Assembly (NCBI GenBank): GCA_018716385.1
Contig: DVJZ01000048.1
Location: 62,001-126,000, forward strand
DNA: 64,000 nt
Direction: 5' to 3'
Source: Candidatus Enterenecus merdae
GTDB taxonomy: Bacteria > Bacillota > Clostridia > Oscillospirales > Oscillospiraceae
The stretch's first letter is position 1. Each line of letters opens with the position of its first letter. Shown piece by piece: positions 51,200 through 60,430 of the stretch. Under the pieces are notes generated by a model. It saw only the letters and a list, made by a program, of their open reading frames with translations, was not told the DNA's origin and did not search any database. The translations under genes were made by a program, and so were the position numbers.

Positions 51200-52216
51200 T
51201 CACACCTCCCGTCCCACGCAGTCGGCCAGGGCCCGCAGCTTGCCCATCAGAACCTCAAACTGCTGGGGAGTGACGGACTGTGCCCCGTCACACAGGGCGT
51301 TGGCCGGGTCGTTGTGCACCTCGATGAGCAGGCCGTCCGCCCCGGCGGCCACCGCCGCCAGGGCCATGCCCTCCACCATCCACGCCCGGCCGCAGGCGTG
51401 GGAGGGGTCCACCACCACGGGCAGGTGGCTGAGCCGCTTGACGGCCAGCACCGCCGACAGGTCTAGGGTGTTGCGGGTGTAAGTCTCAAAGGTGCGGATC
51501 CCCCGCTCGCACAGGATCACGTTGGGGTTTCCCTCATTGAGCACATACTCCGCGCTCATCAGCCACTCCTCCACCGTGGCCGACAGCCCCCGCTTGAGCA
51601 GGATGGGCTTACGGGTGCGCCCCACCTTTTTGAGCAGGTCAAAGTTCTGCATGTTCCGGGCCCCGATCTGGATCACGTCCACCGTCTCCAGGAACAGGGA
51701 CAGCTGGTCGGCGCTCATCAGCTCGGTGACGATGGGCATCCCCGTGGCCCGCTGGGCCTCCTGCAGCAGGGCGATGCCTTCCTCCCCCTTGCCCTGGAAG
51801 GCGTAGGGAGAGGTACGGGGCTTGTACGCACCCCCCCGCATGGCCACCGCCCCTGCCCGCTGCACCGCCTGGGCCACCCCTGTCATCTGTGCCCGGCTCT
51901 CCACTGAGCAGGGCCCGGCGATCACCGCCAGCTTCCGGCCACCCACCTGCACCCCTCGGCCCAGGTCGATCACCGAATCGTCAGGGTGGAATTTCCGGTT
52001 GGCCTTCTTATAGGGTTCGCTGACCCGCATCACCTGCTCCACCCCGGGCAGCTGGCCCAGCAGCCCCTGGTCCAGGCCGCTGATGTCCCCCTCCGCGCCC
52101 AGGATGGTGGTCTGTGCCCCTTGGGACACCATCACCCGCACCCCGCCGGCCTGCATGGCCCGCATCACCTGCTCCATCTGCTCCAGGGTGAACCCCGGCT
52201 TCATCACAACAACCAT
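51200..52216 (-). CDS. aroF: 3-deoxy-7-phosphoheptulonate (DAHP) synthase
   Basis: The 338-residue type I-beta DAHP synthase has the N-terminal ferredoxin-like regulatory domain (MVVVMKPGFTLEQMEQVMRA) and a barrel with AVIAGPCSVESRAQM, MRGGAYKPRTSPYAFQG, QIGARNMQNFDLLKKVG, LLKRGLSATVEEWL and VVVDPSHACGR. It joins erythrose 4-phosphate and phosphoenolpyruvate, the first shikimate step. The N-terminal domain in relatives gives Tyr/Phe inhibition. It is first in the aroF-tyrA operon, behind a leader peptide and attenuator. Confidence 0.96.
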   Translation of the reverse strand: MVVVMKPGFTLEQMEQVMRAMQAGGVRVMVSQGAQTTILGAEGDISGLDQGLLGQLPGVEQVMRVSEPYKKANRKFHPDDSVIDLGRGVQVGGRKLAVIAGPCSVESRAQMTGVAQAVQRAGAVAMRGGAYKPRTSPYAFQGKGEEGIALLQEAQRATGMPIVTELMSADQLSLFLETVDVIQIGARNMQNFDLLKKVGRTRKPILLKRGLSATVEEWLMSAEYVLNEGNPNVILCERGIRTFETYTRNTLDLSAVLAVKRLSHLPVVVDPSHACGRAWMVEGMALAAVAAGADGLLIEVHNDPANALCDGAQSVTPQQFEVLMGKLRALADCVGREV

Positions 52217-52275
52217 TTTTCATCTGACTCCTTTCCAAACTCCCGCCCGCACCCGCCCAGAAGCGGCACCTGTCC

Positions 52276-52314
52276 AAAAAAGGCGCGCGGCCGCCCCGAT
52301 AGGCAGCCGCGCGC
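52276..52314 (-). terminator. Attenuator terminator of the aroF-tyrA leader
   Basis: On the minus strand GCGCGCGGC (52314-52306) pairs with GCCGCGCGC (52291-52283) and is followed by CTTTTTT (to 52276), about 60 bases before aroF. Its 5' arm and loop include GGCTGCCTATC (52308-52298), which can instead pair with GATAGCGGCC (52363-52354) at the end of the leader peptide gene. The two structures exclude each other. Confidence 0.85.
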
Positions 52315-52345
52315 ATCCGCTTTCCCGGCAAACCGTTTCAGGACG

Positions 52346-52411
52346 TCACAAGAGGCCGCTATCCCAATAGCGGCAGCTTCCATACGCATATCCAAAGCGG
52401 CAATGGGCCAT
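52346..52411 (-). CDS. Leader peptide of the aroF-tyrA attenuator
   Basis: A 21-codon frame starts at ATG 52411 with GGAGGGG 7 bases upstream. It begins MAHCRFGYAYG and ends SCRYWDSGLL before TGA. Aromatic residues are Phe6, Tyr8, Tyr10, Tyr15 and Trp16, five of 21. Codons 13-15 form one arm (52374-52367) of a hairpin with codons 17-19 (52362-52355). Stalling at the Tyr/Trp codons would free the second arm to pair with the terminator's 5' arm. This is the architecture of ribosome-mediated attenuation. Confidence 0.8.
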   Translation of the reverse strand: MAHCRFGYAYGSCRYWDSGLL

Positions 52412-52441
52412 GGCGGATCCCCTCCTGCGGCGGTTTTTGAT

Positions 52442-52470
52442 AGTTTAACGCTTTTAAGCATAAAAGTCAA
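52442..52470 (-). promoter_or_regulatory. Sigma-A promoter of the aroF-tyrA operon
   Basis: On the minus strand TTGACT (52470-52465), 17 bases, TAAACT (52447-52442). The start near 52435 is 24 bases before the leader peptide ATG. Confidence 0.8.
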
Positions 52471-52602
52471 GGGCTTTTTTCTCCAGTAGCCGGCTGCAGG
52501 CCATGGCCTCCCCAGCCCTTGACGGGCTTTCCAATTCATGGTATCCTTTTGCCTGGATTTCCATGCATTTCCCCCATTTTAGACAGAGAAGGAGTTACTT
52601 CC

Positions 52603-53070
52603 ATGCACAAGGACCTCACCCCCCAGAAGCTGCGCGAGCTGGCAGAACACGCCCTGGCAACCTATCTGCGCATCCCCCATGCCACCCAGTTCAGCGCTGA
52701 CCTGGCCCCCCGTCTCGTGGACTGCTCATGCAACCCAGTCCAGCTGGAGATGGCCTTTGACACCAAACCCTGGATGACCAATCCCATGGGCGTGCTCCAC
52801 GGCGGCGTGGTGGCCGCATTTCTAGACAATGCCATGGGACTTACCTGTTCCTGCCTGTGTGACTGCGACACACCCACCATCAGCATGACGGTGCACTATG
52901 CTCGGCCCACTCCCCTGAACACGACCATCCACATCAAGGCCCAACTGGTGATGTTTGGGCGCACCTCCAGCCAGCTGTCCGCCCAGCTCTACCTGCCCCA
53001 GGAGCCGGAGCGGGTACTGGCCTTCGCCAGCGGTGTGTACAGCACCAAGCGCACTCCTGACCAGTCATGA
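52603..53070 (+). CDS. PaaI-type hotdog thioesterase
   Basis: The 155-residue protein fits the PaaI/YdiI hotdog family: NPMGVLHGGVVAAFLDNAMGL holds the HGG active-site turn and the aspartate of the central helix, followed by TISMTVHYARPTPLNTTIHIKAQL. It probably hydrolyses an acyl- or aroyl-CoA; substrate unknown. ATG 52603 is chosen after GAAGGAG; the open frame upstream lacks homology. It is divergent from the aro operon. Confidence 0.87.
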   Translation: MHKDLTPQKLRELAEHALATYLRIPHATQFSADLAPRLVDCSCNPVQLEMAFDTKPWMTNPMGVLHGGVVAAFLDNAMGLTCSCLCDCDTPTISMTVHYARPTPLNTTIHIKAQLVMFGRTSSQLSAQLYLPQEPERVLAFASGVYSTKRTPDQS

Positions 53071-53080
53071 CCTGATCCCA

Positions 53081-53119
53081 CAGCAGACCCCCCGGCCCAA
53101 ATGGCCGGGGGGTCTGCTG
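53081..53119. terminator. 17-base hairpin between convergent genes
   Basis: CAGCAGACCCCCCGGCC (53081-53097) pairs perfectly with 53103-53119. No T-run follows on either strand, but the position between convergent stops suggests transcript ends. Confidence 0.55.
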
Positions 53120-53121
53120 GC

Positions 53122-54117
53122 TCAACCGATGGGGACAGGATCAGGGGCCAGGCACAGCTGCTGCTCCCGCGCCAGGGGCCAGGTCAGCAGCACTCTCCCC
53201 TCCAGGTCGGCTTGATCCAGCCCCATCCTGGTGATCTGGCTGTTCTCATAAGTGGTATAGTAGTAGATCCCCCGGCGCGTATTGCAGCAGGAGGTATATA
53301 CCGTGCGCTCAAAGCCATCCTCCTCGGCCCGGGCCAGCCCCTTGGTCTGGGCCACGGTGCCCAGCACATGGAAGAACTGGGTGACCCGCTCCTCCTCCGT
53401 CTCTCCCGGCACGGCATTACACCGGGCAAAGGCCGCGCGCACGAACCGGGAGGGAGAGGATAAATCGCCGGGCAGCCCCACCGCCCCCATCCCCAAGCAG
53501 TATGGCGTCAGATCCAGCTGGGGTGCGAAACGGTTTTCCGGCTTCTCACGGCTCAGGTTCAGGTACTGCTTCAGATGGTAGATCTGAAACGGGAAGGGCG
53601 GATTGTTGGTCAGCACTCCCGCCGGATCTGGGTATATGTTCAGCCCCTCCTTCACGCACTCCACTACAACGGCCTGTTCCCCGTCCGCGATCATCCAGTG
53701 CAAGGGCGCCGGGGGAAGATTATCCTGGAAGGGCAAATCCGTCAGGTTGATCCGCGCCAGTAACCCCTGGGCCTGCCCCACGCTGTCGCACTGCCCCAAA
53801 ATCCATGGGATAAACTCAAAGGACGCCACATTGTCCCTGCCCTCGGCCATGGAGAAGTAATGGGCGTTGCCCGGAAAATTCAGTCCCGCCATGGCCAATC
53901 CCGCCTCATTGGCCGCCTCGTAGTACAGGGGATAGTCTTCCAGCACCAGGGCCATACCGATCATAGCGTGGTGGCGGCACAGCTCGCCGGACATACGAAA
54001 CCGGAAGGGGTAGTTTCGGGGCGTGACCACTACCTGCTCCCCAAAGGAGCGGTCCAGGTCCAGGGTGCGCCCAAAATAATGCTCCCCCTTCTGGGTGAAG
54101 GAAACTGCGGTGCACAT
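53122..54117 (-). CDS. Choloylglycine hydrolase-family enzyme, probable bile salt hydrolase
   Basis: The 331-residue Ntn-hydrolase exposes Cys2 as nucleophile after loss of Met1. The other catalytic-type residues are in place: Arg17 and Asp20 (FGRTLDLD), Asn80 (GLNFPGN), Asn171 (VLTNNPPF) and Arg224 (SPSRFVRAAF). This set and the TNNP motif favour bile salt hydrolase over penicillin V acylase, but the two cannot be separated by eye. It would free bile acids from glycine or taurine, in the cytoplasm as no signal peptide is present. ATG 54117 follows AGGAGGGC at good spacing. Confidence 0.87.
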   Translation of the reverse strand: MCTAVSFTQKGEHYFGRTLDLDRSFGEQVVVTPRNYPFRFRMSGELCRHHAMIGMALVLEDYPLYYEAANEAGLAMAGLNFPGNAHYFSMAEGRDNVASFEFIPWILGQCDSVGQAQGLLARINLTDLPFQDNLPPAPLHWMIADGEQAVVVECVKEGLNIYPDPAGVLTNNPPFPFQIYHLKQYLNLSREKPENRFAPQLDLTPYCLGMGAVGLPGDLSSPSRFVRAAFARCNAVPGETEEERVTQFFHVLGTVAQTKGLARAEEDGFERTVYTSCCNTRRGIYYYTTYENSQITRMGLDQADLEGRVLLTWPLAREQQLCLAPDPVPIG

Positions 54118-54220
54118 GCAAAGGCCCTCCTGTTCTGCCGGCGGGGAAAAGGCCCCAGGCCGGGGAAATCCAGCCTGGGGAGTTTTTCCGATTTGGCGGG
54201 TTTTATACCTCGGGGCGGCC

Positions 54221-56233
54221 CTACTGCCCCGCTGGACGGGAGGCGGCCCGGTGGTCCTCCACAATGGCGCCGCTGCGGTAGGCCGCCAGCAGGTCCATCA
54301 GATCACCGATCTGCTCCTTGAGCTGGCGGCCCACGTCCGTCTCGGCGATCTTCATCCGGTGCTCCAGCCGCTCGAAGATCACCGAGCTGGAAGCGATGTC
54401 CCGGTCGCCCCGGATAGCGCTCTCCCGTCCGGCAAAGGGCTCGTGGGACACCAGGCGCAGACAGGCAGAGTTGTAGATCAGAGTGTAGCCGGCGATGCCG
54501 GTGGTCTCCTGGTAGGCCCGGGAGAAGCCTCCGTCGATGACCAGCAGCCGCCCGCCCCCTTTGATGGGGCTCTCCCCTTTCTTGGACTTCACCGGCACAT
54601 GGCCGTTGATGATATGGCAGTGAGGCCCCTCCAGGCCAAACTGCCGCAACAGCTCCTGGCACACCTCTGGGTCGTTGCACAGGCGGTAGTAAGCGTTTTT
54701 GGGTTCGGCCCAGGTGCGCTCGTCCCGGATCAGCCGGCGCTCAAAGGTGGTCATCCGGTCTCGTCCGAACACGGGGCTGTTGCGCCCAGCCCAGAGGAAC
54801 CACAGAAAGTCCATGCCAAACTCCCGCTCCGCCGAACCCGGCTTGCTGTAATAGGCCCGGCGGGCGGTCAGGTCGGCGTAGTCCAAAAACTCCTTGCCCG
54901 CCAGGTCTTTGCAGCCGATGGAAAAGCGCATGAGCTGCCCGTCCTCTGTCATGGGAATGCAGCCGTGGAAGAGCAGGTTGCCGTTGTACACCCGGTAGAT
55001 GCTGCCCTTGGAATAGAGGAAGCGCACATGGCGCTGAAGCTTTTCGCTGTGCAGGAACGAGCGGGTGAGCTGGCTGATGAGCCGCTCCTCCTCGGGGGTC
55101 AGCGCATAAGGGTCCTTGGGGTCTACGGTGGGGAAGTCGGTGTCTGTCAGGGGGTAGTCCACTCCGTCGATGCACACCCGCTTGTTGGAATAGTCGATCT
55201 TGTCCAGCAGCAACCGGTCCTGCATCCCAAAACTGGGGTTGCGCAGGATCTTCTGCCCCTCCAGCTTGAACAGGAGGATGGTGATGGCCTTGTACATCCG
55301 GGCGGCCTGGAGCCTGCTTTTCTCGGTGTGGTGGGGTTCGTCCTTGCTGTCGATCTTGACAGCAAACTGCCCCACGTCGCTGTCCCGGTACACCTCGTCG
55401 GCAAACACCGACAGGGGCCGCAGGGAGATGCCGTAGCCGGTCTCGATCACGTCCAGATTGTCGTAGCGCAGGGAGTTTGCCAGCACCGTGGCCACCAGGG
55501 TGCGGGAGCCGGAGGCCGCCCCCATCCAGAGAATGTCGTGGTTGCCCCATTGGATATCCACGCTGTGGTAGTCCATCAGAGAGTCCAGGATGATATCCGC
55601 TCCCGGCCCCCGGTCGAAGATGTCGCCCACCAGGTGGAGGTGGTCCACCGCCATGCGCTTGATCAGCCCGCACAGCTCCACCAAAAAGTCGGCGGCCCGG
55701 TCGATGCGGATGATGGTGTGAATGATGTTCTCGTAGTAGTCCCGCTTGGCGCTGTCCTCATAGTGGGTGTGGAGCATCTCGTCGATGATGTAGGCATACT
55801 CCTGGGGCATGGCCTTGCGCACCTTGGAGCGGGTGTACTTGGAGCTGACCAGCCGGCACACCTCGATGAGCCGGTGGAAGGTGATCCGGTACCATTCCCC
55901 CATGTCCGCCGTCTCCCGGGCAATCTCCTCCAGCTTCTCCTTGGGATAATAGATCAAGGTGGCAAGCTGATCCCGGTCGGCCTGGGACAGGCTGGCGCCG
56001 AATAGATCGTCCAGCTTTTCCCGCACCACACCGGAGGCGGAGTTCAGGATGTGCTGGAACGCCTCGTACTCCCCATGGACGTCGGAGAGGAAGTGCTCGG
56101 TCCCCTTGGGCAGGTCCAGGATGGCCTGCAGGTTGATGATCTCGGTGCTGGCCGCCTGCACGGTGGGGTATTGCTTGGCCAGCATCTTCAGGTAGTGCAA
56201 ATTTTCCAGGCTGGATCCTTTGGATTGCTCCAC
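54221..56233 (-). CDS. fbp: Fructose-1,6-bisphosphatase, class III
   Basis: The 670-residue protein is a Firmicutes-type class III enzyme: LHYLKMLAKQYPTVQAASTEIINLQAILDLPKGTEHFLSDVHGEYEAF-type start, metal motifs SDVHGEY, GDIFDRGPGAD and GNHDILWMG, and later INGHVPVK and VIDGGFSRAYQ. It dephosphorylates fructose 1,6-bisphosphate in gluconeogenesis. GTG 56233 is the better start, 8 bases after GGAGGGT; the in-frame ATG 56248 contains that site and would lack its own. Confidence 0.96.
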   Translation of the reverse strand: MEQSKGSSLENLHYLKMLAKQYPTVQAASTEIINLQAILDLPKGTEHFLSDVHGEYEAFQHILNSASGVVREKLDDLFGASLSQADRDQLATLIYYPKEKLEEIARETADMGEWYRITFHRLIEVCRLVSSKYTRSKVRKAMPQEYAYIIDEMLHTHYEDSAKRDYYENIIHTIIRIDRAADFLVELCGLIKRMAVDHLHLVGDIFDRGPGADIILDSLMDYHSVDIQWGNHDILWMGAASGSRTLVATVLANSLRYDNLDVIETGYGISLRPLSVFADEVYRDSDVGQFAVKIDSKDEPHHTEKSRLQAARMYKAITILLFKLEGQKILRNPSFGMQDRLLLDKIDYSNKRVCIDGVDYPLTDTDFPTVDPKDPYALTPEEERLISQLTRSFLHSEKLQRHVRFLYSKGSIYRVYNGNLLFHGCIPMTEDGQLMRFSIGCKDLAGKEFLDYADLTARRAYYSKPGSAEREFGMDFLWFLWAGRNSPVFGRDRMTTFERRLIRDERTWAEPKNAYYRLCNDPEVCQELLRQFGLEGPHCHIINGHVPVKSKKGESPIKGGGRLLVIDGGFSRAYQETTGIAGYTLIYNSACLRLVSHEPFAGRESAIRGDRDIASSSVIFERLEHRMKIAETDVGRQLKEQIGDLMDLLAAYRSGAIVEDHRAASRPAGQ

Positions 56234-56332
56234 ACAAACACCCTCCATTCGCTTTGTCTCCCCACGGACAAGGCCCGTGGGGGCCCTTTTTTCATCCTGC
56301 TCGGGCGGAATCAATCCGCCCTGCAGCGGGGA

Positions 56333-57505
56333 TTACCCCCGCGCCACCCCGCTCTCCCGGGCAGCTTGGGCCACTGCATGGGCCACCGCAGGGCACACCC
56401 GAGGGTCAAAGGGGGCCGGGATGATGTATTCCGGCCTCAGCTCCGCCTCATCTACCAGCTCAGCCAGCGCCCGGGCGGCGGCCATCTTCATGGGCTCGTT
56501 GATGTCGCTTGCCCGCACGTCAAAGGCCCCCCGGAACACGCCGGGAAAGGCCAGCACGTTGTTGATCTGGTTGGGGAAGTCGCTCCGGCCGGTGCCCACC
56601 ACCGCCGCCCCCGCCCCCAGGGCCAGGTCAGGCATGATCTCGGGCACCGGGTTGGCCATGGGGAACAGGATGGGGCTATGGGCCATGGAGCGCACCATCT
56701 CCGGCGTCACCACCCCCGGGGAGGACACCCCGATGAACACGTCCGCCCCCGCCAGCACCTGAGCCATCGAGCCGCTCCGGTCCTCCCGGTTGGAGATGGA
56801 CAGCAGGGCCCGCTTCTCCTCGTTCAGGTCGTCCCGCCCTGACCAGATGGCCCCCTTCCGGTCGCAGATCACCCCGTCCTTCAGTCCCATGGACCGAAGC
56901 AGCTTGAAGATAGCAGTTCCCGCCGCCCCCGCCCCGGAGAACACCGCGGTGATCTCCTGCATCCGTTTGCCCACGATCTTCAAAGCGTTGAGCAGGGCGG
57001 CGGCCACGATGATGGCGGTGCCGTGCTGATCGTCGTGGAAGATGGGGATGTCGCAGCGCTGCTTCAGCTTGCGCTCGATCTCAAAACATCGGGGGGCGGC
57101 GATGTCCTCCAGGTTCACCCCTCCAAAGGAGCCCGCCAGCAGCTCCACGGTGCGCACAATCTCGTCCACGTCCTTGGAGCGGATGCACAGGGGGACCGCA
57201 TCCACCCCGCCAAAGGCCTTGAACAGCACGCACTTGCCCTCCATCACCGGCATACCCGCCTCGGGCCCGATGTCCCCCAGGCCCAGCACGGCGCTGCCGT
57301 CGGTGACCACCGCCACCGTGTTCCACCGCCCGGTGAGCTCATAGCTTTTGCCCACGTCCTTCTGGATCTCCAAGCAGGGCTGGGCCACTCCGGGGGTATA
57401 GGCCAGGGAAAGGGCCTGCCGGTCCCGCACCTCCATCTTGGGCACGGTCTCCAGCTTCCCCCGCCACTGATAGTGCAGCTTCAACGATTCCGCCGCGTAA
57501 TCCAT
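56333..57505 (-). CDS. Malic enzyme (NAD(P)-dependent malate dehydrogenase, decarboxylating)
   Basis: The 390-residue protein is the short bacterial malic enzyme: [60 protein letters not shown] (metal and substrate residues), the NAD(P) site [15 protein letters not shown], and [20 protein letters not shown]. It converts malate to pyruvate and carbon dioxide. There is no phosphotransacetylase tail. Cofactor choice is not clear. AAAGGAGCGCGACGGG precedes ATG 57505. It lies about 100 bases after fbp on the same strand. Confidence 0.94.
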   Translation of the reverse strand: MDYAAESLKLHYQWRGKLETVPKMEVRDRQALSLAYTPGVAQPCLEIQKDVGKSYELTGRWNTVAVVTDGSAVLGLGDIGPEAGMPVMEGKCVLFKAFGGVDAVPLCIRSKDVDEIVRTVELLAGSFGGVNLEDIAAPRCFEIERKLKQRCDIPIFHDDQHGTAIIVAAALLNALKIVGKRMQEITAVFSGAGAAGTAIFKLLRSMGLKDGVICDRKGAIWSGRDDLNEEKRALLSISNREDRSGSMAQVLAGADVFIGVSSPGVVTPEMVRSMAHSPILFPMANPVPEIMPDLALGAGAAVVGTGRSDFPNQINNVLAFPGVFRGAFDVRASDINEPMKMAAARALAELVDEAELRPEYIIPAPFDPRVCPAVAHAVAQAARESGVARG

Positions 57506-57650
57506 CCCGTCGCGCTCCTTTCCAGATCAGTTGCCCCCAGTATAGCACAACAACGCCCCAGGGAAAAGCCCTTTCCCCCCTTGTATTTTCCCCCCCAGTC
57601 CGATATAATGGAGAACTTAGAAGCCTGTTTGACGAAAGGACGTCTTTGCC

Positions 57651-58748
57651 ATGAAACTAGGAATCGTGGGCCTGCCCAACGTGGGGAAATCCACCCTGTT
57701 CAACGCCATCACCAATGCCGGCGCGGACAGCGCCAACTACCCCTTCTGCACCATCGACCCCAACGTGGGGGTGGTGGCCGTGCCGGATGAACGGCTGGAC
57801 TGGTTGTCCGAGTTCTATCACCCGAAAAAGACCACCCCCGCCGTGGTGGAGTTTGTGGACATCGCCGGTCTGGTAAAGGGCGCATCCAAGGGGGAGGGGC
57901 TGGGCAACCAGTTCCTGGCCAACATCCGGGCCTGTGCCGCCATCGTCCATGTGGTGCGCTGCTTTGACGATGAAAACATCATCCACGTGGAAGGCTCCAC
58001 CGATCCCATCCGGGACATGGACATCATCAACCTGGAGCTGATCCTGGCCGATGCGGAGATGGTGGAGCGGCGTATTGACAAGGCCCGGAAAGCGGCCAAG
58101 GCGGACAAGAAGTTCCTCCACGAGGCCCAGGTCTTTGAGGGCCTGCGGGATTGGCTCAACGACGGCCAGCCCGCCCGCACCTACCTGGAGCGGGTGGACG
58201 AGGAGGACGGGACGCTCATCGCCACCAGCGAACTGCTCTCCCTCAAACCGGTGATCTACGCAGCCAACCTGGACGAGGACGGCTTTTCCCATCCTTCCGA
58301 CGTGGCCCACTACAAGCAGGTGGCCGACCGGGCCCGGGCCGAGGGAGCCCAGGTCCTGCCGGTGTGCGCCAAGCTGGAGGCAGAGATCGCCCAGCTGCCC
58401 GCCGATGAAAAGTCCCTCTTCCTGGAGGAGCTGGGTGTGGCCCAGTCCGGGCTGGACCGGCTGATCCAGGCCAGCTACACCCTGCTGGGGCTGATCTCCT
58501 TCCTCACCGCCGGCGAGGATGAGTGCCGGGCCTGGACCATCCCCCAGGGCACCAAGGCCCCCCAGGCCGCCGGCAAGATCCACTCCGACTTTGAGCGGGG
58601 CTTTATCCGGGCCGAGACGGTATCCTTCCAGGACCTGAAGGCCTGCGGCTCCATGTCCGCCGCCCGGGAGAAAGGGCTGATCCGCTCCGAGGGCAAGGAC
58701 TACGTCGTCCGGGACGGGGACATCATCCTCTTCCGCTTCAACGTATAA
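57651..58748 (+). CDS. ychF: Redox-regulated ATPase YchF
   Basis: The 365-residue Obg-family P-loop protein has [15 protein letters not shown] (G1), [21 protein letters not shown] (G3), a coiled-coil insertion, a NxxE-type motif AANLDED that favours ATP over GTP, and a C-terminal TGS domain ([35 protein letters not shown]-like). YchF binds ribosomes and responds to stress. GAAAGGAC precedes ATG 57651; a promoter probably lies just upstream. Confidence 0.97.
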   Translation: MKLGIVGLPNVGKSTLFNAITNAGADSANYPFCTIDPNVGVVAVPDERLDWLSEFYHPKKTTPAVVEFVDIAGLVKGASKGEGLGNQFLANIRACAAIVHVVRCFDDENIIHVEGSTDPIRDMDIINLELILADAEMVERRIDKARKAAKADKKFLHEAQVFEGLRDWLNDGQPARTYLERVDEEDGTLIATSELLSLKPVIYAANLDEDGFSHPSDVAHYKQVADRARAEGAQVLPVCAKLEAEIAQLPADEKSLFLEELGVAQSGLDRLIQASYTLLGLISFLTAGEDECRAWTIPQGTKAPQAAGKIHSDFERGFIRAETVSFQDLKACGSMSAAREKGLIRSEGKDYVVRDGDIILFRFNV

Positions 58749-58785
58749 CCCCCCGCTTGCCGACCTCCAGAACCGAGTAAACCAT

Positions 58786-58821
58786 GCAGGCCGCCAGAAC
58801 CAGATGGTTCTGGCGGCCTGC
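58786..58821. terminator. Hairpin between convergent ychF and dut
   Basis: CAGGCCGCCAGAACCA and TGGTTCTGGCGGCCTG form a 16-base stem with a 3-base loop. T-runs are weak on both sides. Confidence 0.6.
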
Positions 58822-58830
58822 GCTTGCCTG

Positions 58831-59277
58831 TCATCGTCTTCCGGTGGAGCCAAAGCCTCCCGTCCCCCGGGCGGTATCGTCCAGCTGGTCTACCTCCTGG
58901 AAGCGGGCGGCCAGGTAGGGGACCAGGATCAGCTGGGCCACCCGGTCTCCGCACTCCACCACCCGGCGCTCCCCGCTGTGGTTGTGCAGCGAGACCAGCA
59001 GCTCCCCCCGGTAGTCCGCATCGATCACCCCCACCTTATTGGCCGGAGCCAGCCCCTGCTTGGTGGCCAGCCCGGACCGGGCGCACACCAGCCCCACATA
59101 CCCTTGAGGGATGGCCAAGGCCAGTCCCGTGGGGATGAGCACCGTCTGCCCCGGGGCCACCTCCACCGGTCCGTCCGTCAGCGCGTACAGGTCGGCCCCC
59201 GCCGCATCGGCAGAGCCATAGGCGGGCAGCTGGGCCCGGGGATCCAGGCGGCGGATGGGTACCGTTTGATTCAACAT
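58831..59277 (-). CDS. dut: Deoxyuridine 5'-triphosphate nucleotidohydrolase
   Basis: The 148-residue trimeric dUTPase has all five motifs: SADAAGADLYAL, ARSGLATKQGL, NKVGVIDADYRGEL, ECGDRVAQLIL and the C-terminal RGTGGFGSTG. It hydrolyses dUTP to dUMP and keeps uracil out of DNA. ATG 59277 follows GGAGGAATCGG; the much longer open frame upstream runs antisense to the cysteine-rich gene and is a shadow. Confidence 0.97.
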   Translation of the reverse strand: MLNQTVPIRRLDPRAQLPAYGSADAAGADLYALTDGPVEVAPGQTVLIPTGLALAIPQGYVGLVCARSGLATKQGLAPANKVGVIDADYRGELLVSLHNHSGERRVVECGDRVAQLILVPYLAARFQEVDQLDDTARGTGGFGSTGRR

Positions 59278-59532
59278 TCCGATTCCTCCCAAGGCGGGGC
59301 CAATCCCCGCCGTTTTTTTCTGCTCCTCATGATACCACAGCCAGCCAGCCCTGTCCACGGCTGGTCCGGCAGGAGACAGAACACACCGCCCTGGCCAATG
59401 CGGAACCATGTAGATGGGTAGGGCGGGGCAGGGGCGGGACGCCATGCCCCCAGTGAGCATAGACTGGAGTGCACCACGGCGGCTCTTGGCCGGTCTTCGG
59501 CCCCGGGCCGCACTATGAAAGGAGTGTGCTTG

Positions 59533-60396
59533 ATGAACTACGCCAACTGGGACTGCCCCGGCTGCGGGCCCATTTCTGCGGAGGAGTTCGCCGCCCTGTC
59601 CGGGGTGGATCCCGCTTCCTCCCTTAGCTCCGCCCAGTCCTGCGGCTGTGAGAATTCCACCTGCCCATCGGACTCCAGCATGGTCTGCTGGTGCCGGCCC
59701 ACCTGTCCCCAGCCCACCCCCGAGCCGATAGAGGAGGGCGGCTGCTGCTGTAAGGCCAGCATGCGCGCGGCCTTCCAACTGCTGTGCGATAACCAGATCG
59801 CCAACCTGATCGACTTTGACGGCGCAGTTTTTGTCACCGACAATTACAGCGCCGGCTCCACCCTGAGCGCCACCATCCCCTCCACCACCCCGGCGGACAA
59901 TCTGACCACCCCCAGCGGCCGCTTCCTGCGTCTGTCCAGCTGCAACTGTGACCTGCTGGAGATCTCTGCGGCCCTGTATACGCCTCCCACCACCGCCACC
60001 GGGGTGACCGCCACCCAGGTCTCCCTGTGTGAGCTGGCCGGGGTGGCCCTGCAGGTGGCCCAAGGCACCGCCGAAGGGGACATCACCGTCCCGGAGGCCA
60101 CCACCCGGAACTACCGCCTGCTCAAGCAGCTGCTCATCCGGCGCCTCACCCCCTGCGGCTGCCACAGCGGGGAGTGCACCTGCAAGTGCGACTGCGGCAA
60201 CTGCTGCTGCGCGGCCGGCATCCTAAACTTGCTGGCCGACAAAAACCTCAGCCGGAGGGTCACCCTGGCCGCTGGCCTGCTGGTCCTCCAGGGGGTTACC
60301 CTGCTGGGCACCTTGGGCAATGTGCTGGTGCTGGCCAACGACGCCGATCAGCGCATCTACTTTGTGTGCGCCAGCAAGGTGCAGTTCCTGGGCTGA
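59533..60396 (+). CDS. Cysteine-rich protein of unknown function, possible spore surface protein
   Basis: The 287-residue protein has about 25 cysteines, clustered in four places: DCPGCG near the N-terminus, SCGCENSTC and VCWCRPTC, GGCCCK, and CGCHSGECTCKCDCGNCCC near residue 210. Between them lie Thr/Ser-rich beta-type stretches and a hydrophobic segment (LAAGLLVLQGVTLLGTLGNVLVL). There is no signal peptide. Cysteine-rich cytoplasmically made proteins of spore formers are often coat or exosporium components, so that role is plausible; no family was recognised. AAAGGAG lies 7 bases before ATG 59533. It is monocistronic. Confidence 0.75.
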   Translation: MNYANWDCPGCGPISAEEFAALSGVDPASSLSSAQSCGCENSTCPSDSSMVCWCRPTCPQPTPEPIEEGGCCCKASMRAAFQLLCDNQIANLIDFDGAVFVTDNYSAGSTLSATIPSTTPADNLTTPSGRFLRLSSCNCDLLEISAALYTPPTTATGVTATQVSLCELAGVALQVAQGTAEGDITVPEATTRNYRLLKQLLIRRLTPCGCHSGECTCKCDCGNCCCAAGILNLLADKNLSRRVTLAAGLLVLQGVTLLGTLGNVLVLANDADQRIYFVCASKVQFLG

Positions 60397-60430
60397 CCGG
60401 CCCAATAGGCTGTCCCCTCACCCCATCTGG

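Noticed and set aside
59278-60165. Long N-terminal extension of dUTPase antisense to the cysteine-rich gene
   Set aside because: dUTPase motifs start just after ATG 59277, which has a clear ribosome site; the upstream part is a shadow frame.
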